Position numbers and translations under genes: made by a program. A stretch of DNA of 64,000 nucleotides, taken from assembly GCF_037975245.1 (NCBI RefSeq), contig NC_092569.1:3771001-3835000 (forward strand), read 5' to 3'. This stretch comes from Apostichopus japonicus. Its lineage: Eukaryota; Echinodermata; Holothuroidea; Aspidochirotida; Stichopodidae. The stretch's first letter is position 1. Every line of letters starts with the position of its first letter. This document shows, piece by piece, positions 46,049 to 61,714 of the stretch. The notes under the pieces were generated by a model. The model was given only the letters and a program-made list of their open reading frames with translations, ran no database searches and was not told the origin of the DNA.

Positions 46049-47109
46049 CAGCAGTGACTTTACCTCTCCGTGGATCATGTATGTGTCTAAGGGTTCCATA
46101 CTTTGCTTGCAACAAGTGAGACACATTATACTTGAGAACCGGTAAACATTTATTGTCTTGTGTTCGCAGCGATCTCCTCACGCTCGGAACAATTTTCGTC
46201 ATGCGGTATTCAAGTATACCACTTAAGTATTTTATCAATCGCGCTATCTACGTAAGATAGCGCCAACAAGCGACCATAGGCGGGTGATCGAATTCCAAAA
46301 TTATTTAATTTTATTGTCATGTGGTTTGTTTTCAAAGAGAAGAAAATATTTTCAACGTAAATATATCATGATGTGAAATTAAGTGTTTAAGTCAAATGAT
46401 TAATGAATATTTCTCTAAGAGTCTCCAGTCAGACTGGTGCCTTTGGGAATCTCTTCAGACTGATGTCATCAGAAGGTACGCATCCATCATCATTTCTAGG
46501 TATTTGAGGATGAGATTAAGATATCGGAAGCAAAACAAATAGAATTGTCAAGCCTGGTTATTTTGGAACCACAAGGTGCAGTTAGATTTTAATCGAATGG
46601 TGCACGGAGCATTTGTGATCTAATGGTTCAAGCTTATCAAAATATTGCACTGGTGATTGGCTGACGTTGAACTTATACATTAGTGATAGGCTGAAGGCTT
46701 AGCTCACATAACAATTTACGCTTGGTCCATAAAACCTTAACATCTTCGAGAAGAGGAGAAAAAAATTCAGTGATGGTTATATTACATAGACCGGGGAAAG
46801 GGGGAAGGGGAGGTTGCAAAGCGAGATTGAGGAGGTGGGTGAATGAACTACATGTTACTTGAGGCAGCGTTCTCATCGTTTGGTGTTTCTGCGTGTGTTT
46901 GTGTTGGTGTTGTGTGTTTTTTTTTTGTAATTATAAGGCATCATGAGACACCTACAAGATGTTCGTTACATTACACTCTGAGATACGCACTAAATGCCTC
47001 GCGTCACTGAATTAATAATTTGTTTAGACCAACAGTTTTTTTTCTTTCCAAATCCTCTCACCATTTACGTAACTGTGAACTGACTGCGAGATTTATGTTT
47101 TCAAGTTTG
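46049..47109. other. No feature recognised
   Basis: Unique-looking sequence with a T9 run near 46915. Confidence 0.4.
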
Positions 47110-47321
47110 TATGTATGTATGTATGTGTGTATGGATGTATGTATTTTAGATCCTCCTGCAAGCAGGAACTCGCGAAGAAGCCTCATTAGCTTATCAAAGC
47201 CGCAAGCTGACCGAAGTCAGTCTCTTAGATTCATATTTAACGTGCATGATTATGAATTGTCAATTATTGTCAACAACTCTGTAACTGGACGACATACATT
47301 AATCTTTGAGTGACTCGAACT
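47110..47321 (-). mobile_element. SINE family A, 5'-truncated in the head (copy 4 of 4)
   Basis: A (TATG)n tract at 47110-47147 is the tail on the minus strand. The body (GATCCTCCTGCAAGCAGGAA, CTTATCAAAGCCGCAAGCTG, ATGATTATGAATTGTCAATT) matches the copy at 40086 almost base for base. It stops inside the box B region (GAGTGACTCGAACTGG), so the rest of the tRNA-like head is absent. Confidence 0.88.
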
Positions 47322-49202
47322 GGTATTTTGTTTTTAAGTTTGTATTTAAGTTTGTATTTAGTTTTGTATTTAAGTTTTCATTACAAAATTTACTTTTAAG
47401 TAAATTGATGGTAGTTATTTAGGTAGCCTATCGCTCTGTACCTTTGCTCCACACAGGGAACACGTCACCATCTTCCTTACTAACGAACCACACGTGTAAC
47501 GTATAGGTAGACCCATAAGTATATACACATTGAGTAAACAAAACCATTTCACTCAGTCACAAGTTTCTCCTAGGCGCAAGATGTGTGGCATATCTTTTCA
47601 GATCTAATTAAATATTTTAATAGAGAAAGTTACCAGATATCCCTTGGTGTACTTTTTAATACTCCGTCACCCGCTGCGCGCATACCATTGACAAGCGCGT
47701 ATAGTGTATCTTTGTATGAGTTGCTTCGCGCGTCCATGGCAACTGATAAGTTACGCTAGGTTGTGTACAGTTCGTCTCTATGGCTTAAGAAGGGAAAGCC
47801 ATTTGTGTGGGCCGAGGCAATTGAGTGATGAAAACTGCAGCTCAATACTCTTACCTCGTATCAATGACGCTCGATTCGAAGAAACAGCCAATCCAACATA
47901 TATAATTAACATCCAGGATAATTAACTTCATTTCAAGCCAAGAGTCATAGTTCATGAAATATTAATATTAATAACGAAGTAAATCGTTCTAAATGTTTGC
48001 TTCTTGGTATTGTTACTACAAACTTAAAAGCTGAAACATTTCAGTTGATATTCTTTGAACGGTACATACAAAAACAAAATTAATGCAAGTCTAGAATAAA
48101 AAACACAGGCATAACTCTCTTAATTTGTTATAAAATATTATTTATCAAACTTTGAAGAGATTTGAAAGCTACTTTGACTGTTAACACAATCATCCAATGA
48201 CTGCTGATCAAGCACGGAACTCCCTTCAGGGTTCAATTAAAAGGTCGATATATGTATTCCCTAACACATGATCTGATATACAATCAATCAACCTACATAT
48301 GAACCCCCAGGGATCGACGCAACATACCCCCCTCATTTATGCCGGATGAAAATTGCAAACCTCATGACATTATCCTATAGTGAAGATTTGGGGCTTAAAC
48401 GACTAAGTAGATATACATTTAAGATTGCTTTTAGTTTAAATTGGATAATCGTCTTAGGTTCATGTTCTATGATAAATGTTTGTGGCAGGGATGTTATAAG
48501 ACCACATACAATACATGTGCGTCTTGGAAAAAAAGTGGCTCTCAAAATGACTGGAATTGCTGACATTTAAAAATCTCATTCTTATATAAAACGACAGGTG
48601 TTTTGCTTAGCCAAAGTCCTCAGTTTTAACATAGATATTTCTATGATCAATGAAGTAACGAAACTACATTGTCACGGTGCTTTCTCTGAGGAACTATGAA
48701 CGATGAGAGGATGTTAGTATGAACTCAGAATTTATAAAACCGAGCAACACAGAAATTATGAAAATTAACATCCAAAAAACAAAAGGTGTTTATTCTCTAT
48801 GACAATCATATACAACAAGCCCATCAGCTAGCTAATGCATGACAATTATTTTTTTTGATACGGAAGTTATCCCAACGATTAAATCAACATTATCTCAGTG
48901 GTGACTCGGACGTTCATTTCAGTTTATTCATATTCACGTCCTCGGCCGCCGATTCAATTAAAGGGAAATTCGTGCGTTCATAACTAAAGGTGTCGTATAG
49001 GCGAGTTGTACTTGTATTGTACGTAAAGAATCTCTGATCTGCAGACATCTCAATGTCAGAACAAATCAAGAATGATGACGTTAAACATCAAATTATGACA
49101 CTCGTGCTGTAACTGACAAGATAGATCAGTTTGATATAGACAAACTGAGCCCCTGCTATGGCATATTGCATTGTTCAAAATGTTATCGACAAAATATATA
49201 AT
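47322..49202. other. No feature recognised; short TTTAAGTTTGTA repeat
   Basis: Four degenerate copies of TTTGTATTTAAGTT lie at 47325-47380. Frames at 47704-47925 and 48346-48570 are not recognisable. Confidence 0.4.
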
Positions 49203-49668
49203 TATATTTCTTTCTTTCTTTCTTTCATTCTGTCCTTTGTCTTTCTATCTTTCTGTCTGTCTTTCTGTCTGTCTTTCTGTCTTTCTGTCTGTCTTTCTGT
49301 CTTTGTGTTTTTCTGTCTTTCTGTATGTCTGTCTTTCTTTCTGTATGTCTGTCTGTCTGTCTTTCTTTCTTTCTTTCTGTCTTTCTGTCTGTCTGTCTGT
49401 CTTTCTGTCTTTCATTCTGTCGGTCTTTCTGTTTCTCTGTATTTCTGTCTATCTGTCTGTCTGCCTGTCTATCTGTCTGTCTGTCTGTCAGTCTGCCTGT
49501 CTGTCTATCTGTCTATCTGTCTATATGTCTTTCTGTTTATCTGTCTTTCTGTCTTTCTTTCTGTCTGTCTGTCTTTCAGTTATTCTGTCTGTCTGTTTAT
49601 CTGTCTTTCTGTCTGTCTGTCTGTCTTTCTGTCTGTTTTTCTTTCTTTTTGTCTTTCTTTCTTTCGTT
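49203..49668. repeat. (CTTT/CTGT)n tetranucleotide array
   Basis: TTTCTTTC, CTGTCTGT and CTATCTGT words over about 465 bp. This is the opposite strand orientation to the GACA/GATA arrays at 28960 and 45735. The long frames of up to 202 codons (Phe-Leu-Ser-Cys-Val rich) are repeat artefacts. Confidence 0.95.
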
Positions 49669-50958
49669 TTGCATTTGTCAGCAAAGAAGTGGAAATTGTT
49701 TTCAACGTTTGAATTATTTTCCTCACTTTGGTCGTTTTTTCAGTGGTATACATACGGGAATATAGATTGCATTCACTGAGACCACATAGCATGACAGCAT
49801 ATGGTAATGAAGCGTCATATGATCATTGTAGGTGTTTGAGGGGGTCAGATGATGGTCTTTAACAAAGCAGGCTCAATGTATTGTCAAATTTGATTTCTCT
49901 TTAAAATCTTCTTACTATTGCCAATCGGACCAATGTTGATATATAGCATGCTTTCAATCTTCAGTGATACATTTTACATAAAGAACGAAATAGTCCAAGA
50001 ACCATAATTGTACTGCTACCAAATTCAAAGGCTAGTGGTTTATTCGCATTTGTAATTTTCACTTTACCTGTAAAAGTAGTTATGACGATACTTTGCTTTG
50101 CATTTTTCGGGACAGTTATCATGATGCATATATTTTTGCCAAAAAAAATTATAAAAACATAATTCTAGACCAATTTCTCAGATGGATGTGGAACATTAAT
50201 CTTACTGTACTAGAAATAAGACGTCGCGGTAAAACGATATAGCCAATTTGATATTAATAAAGCCAACAACTTATATCAGAGAGGAACTTGAAAAATTACA
50301 CACACAAAAATATACCTTGAAATTCCATAATATGATTGAAAAAACAATGCCAGCAGAATATTGATAGCATCTGTTACGTCATTGTTGACAAAAAGCTGCT
50401 GAACCCCTCTTAACCTTTAAAATTTCGCGATCTCTTCGTCAGATATCCGGTACCCGTTCCTCTGGGAGACGCGCAATGATAGCCTAAAGCCAATGCCCCT
50501 GTAAAGTTTTCGCTTTATTACAATTATATAGTTCATGAAGATGTTTCTTGGATCATATAATAGATAGATAAAAATGCTGTTGGTTAACCAGAGTTTACTC
50601 TCGGTCAATTGTTAATATTTTTTTTTTTTTTAATATCTTCGTATACTGACAACAATTTGAACACCTTAAACAAAGTATCGTTTAATATATAAATTCCACG
50701 TAAATGTTTGATCAAAGCTTCTGTATATATATGGAATTGGGCCACACCCTGTATCATTCTGCAGCCAAGACAAATGACAACCCGTAGTTTTAAATGGAAA
50801 TATTTTGACACCGATAAATTACAATTTCTCTTCGATTTTCCTAAATAGATTCATGCTTTATGACTTATTTTTCATTAATTATGAACAGTTATAATTTGCC
50901 GCATTTAATTTGAAGTTTTGATCTTTGGTTTGGTTTCTGATGATCTGAACTAAACTGA
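49669..50958. other. No feature recognised
   Basis: AT-rich, with a T12 run near 50620. Minus-strand frames 50417-50608 and 50605-50811 are unremarkable. Confidence 0.4.
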
Positions 50959-54210
<3,252 letters not shown>

Positions 54211-54211
54211 A

Positions 54212-54245
<34 letters not shown>

Positions 54246-54392
54246 AATGAAAATCGTAATGAGTTGGAAAATCAAGAACAGCGAAAAATTTTCAGCCTCC
54301 ACCAGGATTCGAACCACGGGCCTTCCGCTTTGTACGCGGACACCCTAACTAACTAGGCTATGGACGCTGACTGTATGTCCAGAGGTTCGAAA
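54211..54392 (-). mobile_element. Second tRNA-derived SINE family (family B)
   Basis: On the minus strand a tRNA-like head has GCGTCCA pairing with TGGAGGC (one mismatch) as acceptor stem, TAGCCTAGTTAGTTAGG as D arm and box A, a well-paired anticodon arm (TCCGC-GTACAAA-GCGGA) and GTGGTTCGAATCC as box B. It is followed by a short body (AAATTTTTCGCTG, GATTTTCCAACTCATTACG) and an (AT)n tail at 54211-54245. The head is better folded than a random match, but the T stem is degenerate. It is unrelated in sequence to family A. Confidence 0.65.
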
Positions 54393-55224
54393 CCGGTAAG
54401 GAAGGTCGTAATTCCACTGAAGGCGTTTGTCACCTGTATCGAACAATACTAGTTCTGTTTTTGGTGACATATTTTGCCTTACTCTAGAGATCCAACATGA
54501 TGCTAACCAACTCTTATATATGATTTCAAACTTTCTTGGCAGCTTAAAATAATGAAATACATTGTAAGACTGTTGTTCTACTTTTCATTCCAAATTGTCC
54601 AATTCGGTTTTGTCCTTTCCACCCCCCCCCCCCTCGCATTGATTATAATATGATTATAAATCCCCTTATGACGAAGAAAAAACTTTCGTTACCCTCAAAG
54701 TAATGATCACATATTTATTTTTTATTGACCCTGAGGATGATAATTTGAAACACGAATCCTTTTTTACTCTCTTATAAATTATTTCATAATTCAAAAAGAA
54801 GTGAAGTTGTAAGATTTCTGTTGTTTTGGTGCTCGGTTTGTATATTAAAGGAGTCCGTAAGAAGATTACCCAAACTAGATGAAAGTTTGGTCATAAAAAT
54901 CGTAAGAACGACATAATTATGACAAATTGTCGAATAATAGGTCGAAAAACAAAATTTAGTTTCTTGAGACGTGCGTAGTAATCTCACAGGCCTTTTTACT
55001 CACGGTCTTACGATTTTCTAATCAACGAGATGGCAGGAATTGGTGCACTAACATTTTAACAGCAGGACGTGTTTTTTTTTCTTTCTTCTTTTCAATTTAG
55101 TTGAAACTTCCTTTCAAGTGTTGTATTTAGATGATGCAGTAAAATATGTGACGTGAACCTTCGGCTTTAGTTAATAAAACAAGAAGTTCCCCCCAAAAGG
55201 GGATGCTTGACAGAGCAAGATCAC
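54393..55224. other. No feature recognised; C11 run
   Basis: C run at 54622-54633. The plus strand also has GAGGTTCGAAACC at 54380 without a matching box A. Confidence 0.4.
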
Positions 55225-55912
55225 AAGCATGTTGCAAGCAGTATGCTTATACTGCAACCATATAGAAAAGGGCTTATATTGTTGACGGTGTGTATACTTA
55301 CAGCAAGCATATAGAAATATTATACTTATGGCAAATATATACAAAAGACTTGTATTAATGCAAGTATACTTACAACAAGCATATGTAAGGCTTGTACTTA
55401 CTGCAAGCATATAGGAGAACTATACTTACAACAAACATACAGACGGGCTAATTATATACTTACTACAAGCATATGTGAGGCTTATACTTAAAGCAAGCAT
55501 ACACAAGATGTGTACTTACTGTAAGCATATAGGAGACTTATACTTACAACAAGCATACAGAAGGCGTGTACTTACTGCAAGCATATATGAGGCTTATACT
55601 TAAAGCAAGCTTACACAAGATGTGTACTTACTGTAAGCATATAGGAGGCTTACACTTACAACAAGCATACAGAAGGCGTGTACTTACTGCAAGCATATAT
55701 GAGGCTTATACTTAAAGCAAGCATACACAAGATGTGTACTTACTGTAAGCATATAGGAGACTTATACTTACAACACGCATACAGAAGACGTGTACTTACT
55801 GCAAGCATATATGAGGCTTATACTTAAAGCAAGCTTACACAAGATGTGTACTTACTGTAAACATATAGGAGGCTTATACTTACAACAAGCATACACAAGA
55901 TAAGTAGACCTT
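55225..55912. repeat. 28-bp minisatellite organised as a 112-bp higher-order repeat
   Basis: Monomers TACTTACWRCAAGCATA plus 8-11 bp. Four types (GAGGCTTA, CACAAGAT, AGGAGACT, CAGAAGGC) follow in fixed order, so GTGTACTTACTGCAAGCATA recurs at 55566, 55678 and 55790, exactly 112 bp apart. The left part (55225-55500) is more irregular. Confidence 0.92.
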
Positions 55913-57934
55913 ACAGCAACAATTTTTTTTTAAAAGGATGACTTTTAGTCTTGATATGGTTTAGTCCAAGAAACACAGGCGACTTTCAGTGCCAGAGATG
56001 GCCTTACAGCTATTCCGGTTTGCACGATATTCACTATTAAAACAAGATAAATTTTGGGAATACTCCTTTAAGGCTACCTTGATGATGGCATCATCTCATC
56101 GGTACAGGCCTGAAATTAGTTCATGTTAATCCTCTGTTTCATAAAGACAAATAACGTAACCAAAACATGTTCTGTTAACTTCATATAAACAACAGACCAT
56201 TCTTGGATGGCACTCAACATCCTTTGCTCTAATAAGCATGTCATTTTGATTTCATGAATATCTATAGGTTGTTTTCAACTGAGTTTATTGTTTCATCTGA
56301 GAAGCTGACCTAACAACGTTCTGTATATTAGACTACACAGTCCAGTCGTTTTAACTGCCTCGCCTGTTTTCAAAGGGTCATTTCTTAGTTAGTAAAAGTG
56401 ATACATCAACACACTCTTGAAACTGATAGAAGTGTATTTCTTTTAACGGGCCTATAACATAGGCTATATCAAAATTGATGCTGTGCCTAAAATCATCCTT
56501 TTCAAATCGAGTAACTGCAGTGTTACATCCGAATTTCAACAACCCTGCAGTCTTACAAACTGAAGGCACCTTGATCAATCTAATTTAATTGAAGAAGACT
56601 CTGAATACAGGATGGCAACGTGTACGTGATAGTTGATAGGACCGCCTACCTAGGAAACAAACCCACGCTCTTCCACCACATGTAACGATTCCTTAGTATA
56701 TATGAAAAGCACATCACAGCTAGCAAAACATATCACATCACTGTGAAATGTAATTTGTTCTGAGTAAGACTCGATACTGTTGAATATGTAACAATACCAG
56801 AAACAATTAAGACATTACGCTCCTTGAAAAAAAAAAGTTAAAAAAAAAAATTTCATTCACGGTTTCTCTCTCTATCTATCTCTGCTGGGTTTAAACAATA
56901 TTACACATATTTAATGCATTAAGATCAATTTAGCACCCCCATGAAGAAATGGTATGGTCCTTTTTTATAGTATTCACTGGTATGTTGAAATACTTTTTAC
57001 TGTATAACATTGAAAGAAATGTTCTCCTTTATGTTCATCTTGAATTATACATGTGGTAATACGATATACTGCAACGACTCAACAACCAAAAAAAAGATAT
57101 CAGCGCTCATGCAGACAGTCAAACTCTATAACATTCCGCTGTTATTTTATGTATTATAACTGACCTTTAAGTTTCCGCTCCAAGACATCCAACCCCCCCA
57201 CCCGCCCCCCCCCCCTCAGAGACTTTCACGACCTATTCCGAAAGTGATTTTTGAGGTTCGTGTATATAGTCAGTACCATCATAACAGAGGAAATTATTAA
57301 AAACCATTCCGACTGAATGATGGTCCAAGCTATTTCATACTTATATGCATATCGTGTGTCGCATGGGAATCCTAATGTAGGAACTGAAAAGGTGAAAATC
57401 CTTCCGTTTTTTGGCTTTACTTTTCTATGTGTCATCAAAAAGGCAAGACGAATCTGCAAGAGATTTCATTAAGGCGTGACGAAATTATAAGTTTCCATAA
57501 ATGCTGTCATCAAATGTGCAACGAGTGTACACTGTACACGGGGGTTTGTTTAATATAGTCTTAGGTTATTATATGTTTTATGTGTATTAATATAAGAGGA
57601 ACCCCCTGTATTATAAGGGGTCGATTCCAATATAAAAAAGGCAGACTATATAACGAAGTTACGAAATCCCAAGCAAAGCAGAAGAAAATACCAGGATAGG
57701 ACATAACATGCAGTCGTCAGCAACAACTTCATGACCGTATCCTGTTCTCTGATAACAACGGTTTTATTTTGAAAACGTTGCTCACATATACGCATTCTCG
57801 ATATCCCGATTAATGAATATTCATGAATAAATCTATTTCATTTATACAAAACTGAGACACGGTGCATCCTGTCAATTAGCCTCCCATGCATGTCTATCAT
57901 ATAGATATGTACGGTAGTCTCTTCACCATCGTCC
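55913..57934. other. No feature recognised; two C-rich runs
   Basis: CCCCCCCACCCGCCCCCCCC at 57193-57215 and A9-10 runs near 56828-56850. No recognisable frames. Confidence 0.4.
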
Positions 57935-58316
57935 CTCGTCCCTCCTCCCCTCCCCCCTCCTCCCCTCCTCCCTCCTCTCCCTCCCTCCTCCCTCCTCCCT
58001 CCTCCCTCCTCCCTCCTCCCTCCTCTCCCTCCTTCCTCCTCCCTCCTTCCTCCTCCCTCCTCCCTCCTCCCTCTTCTCCCTCCCTCCTCCATCCTCCCTC
58101 CTCTCCCTCCCTCCTCCTCCCTCCTCCCTCCTCCCTCTTCTCCCTCCCTCCTCCATCCTCCCTCCTCTCCCTCCCTCCTACCTCCTCCCTCCTCCCTCCT
58201 CCCTCCTCTCCCTCCCTCCCTCCTCCCTCCTCTCCCTCCCTCCTCCCTCCCCCTCCTCCCCCCCTCCCTCCTCCATCCTCCATTCTCCATTCTCCATCAT
58301 CCATCCTCCCACTTCT
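57935..58316. repeat. 380-bp polypyrimidine (CCTCCCT)n tract
   Basis: Plus strand almost entirely C and T (CCTCCCTCCT, CTCTCCCTCC), ending in CCATTCTCCATTCTCC. Nearly pure strand asymmetry favours triplex (H-DNA). The Pro/Ser-rich plus frame and Gly/Glu/Arg-rich minus frames are artefacts. Confidence 0.95.
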
Positions 58317-59257
58317 ATTGTAAAGCGAAGTTGTTTTTTAGTATACACTCGTCCGTTACGGTAATGCTTTTTGACTGCCATGTCGTAATCAAAGCGGGCT
58401 TGCCAATCCATCATGATTATGAGTACAATTTTAATTCCAGGTGCCGGAATAACTGATTCAAGTCATTAATCATGAGAATAAATATACGACAGCGGAGAAT
58501 CAGATCGCATGTACCTCAATAAATCGCTAAGAGGGGCAGGGGTGTGCGGGGGGCGGTGGAGGAGGGGGGCAGAAGATGCAAGAGTATACCATTAGTATAA
58601 CCCTCCTCGTATTAAAATTTCAACTAATCTCGTAAAACATGTTGTAATAGGTATAGAAATTGAAATCTATTACAAGATTGCTATCAGAAATGACTTTGCT
58701 TGAAAACATTCCAAATGAATCAGAATAAGGATAGCCAATAACTCATTGTTTGACGTAGTAACTACGTAATGATGTTTTACGACCGTGATACACACACATA
58801 AAATTATTATTATGATTGTTTTCAAGGATATATTAAAAACTAATAATGGTTTGTATCCAGATATATCACGATATTACTTCTGAACCAGTTTGGGTATTTA
58901 AATGTATAGTAATTACCAACAGTCATTAGCCACCTGTCGTTGAGAAGTACCTCGTGATAGATAACATACAGAAGTTGTCATGAATTTACAAGATATCGAA
59001 ATGGAATGATATACTTTCTATACGTGGAGTACGTTTTTATAGTACCAGATGGCTCGCGTACGAAGGTCGTTTCATTTTAACATGTTATATTGATTGATAT
59101 AAAATAAATGTTTTTGCGGTCTATTCATTTAAAGAAAGAAAGCCGAAGGAAAGAAAAAGAAGGTATTAGTTGATCACGAATTTCAGGAGAGGAAAATATG
59201 TGAGAGAAAGTTTGATATTAGCTGGCAAAAAATAAAAAAAAATTAAAAAAAATATAA
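58317..59257. other. No feature recognised
   Basis: A G-rich patch (GGGGCAGGGGTGTGCGGGG) lies at 58533-58570. Otherwise unremarkable. Confidence 0.4.
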
Positions 59258-61541
<2,284 letters not shown>

Positions 61542-61618
<77 letters not shown>

Positions 61619-61623
61619 TACAT

Positions 61624-61654
<31 letters not shown>

Positions 61655-61664
61655 TTATATACAT

Positions 61665-61706
<42 letters not shown>
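61542..61706. repeat. (AT)n microsatellite
   Basis: TA repeat with ATTATACATTATA and TTTATA interruptions. Confidence 0.95.

Positions 61707-61714
<8 letters not shown>

Noticed and set aside
49158-49779. 184- and 202-codon plus-strand frames rich in Phe, Leu, Ser and Cys
   Set aside because: Pure product of the (CTTT/CTGT)n array.
57838-58323. Pro/Ser-rich plus and Gly/Glu/Arg-rich minus frames of about 150 codons
   Set aside because: Polypyrimidine tract; several frames on both strands are open at once.
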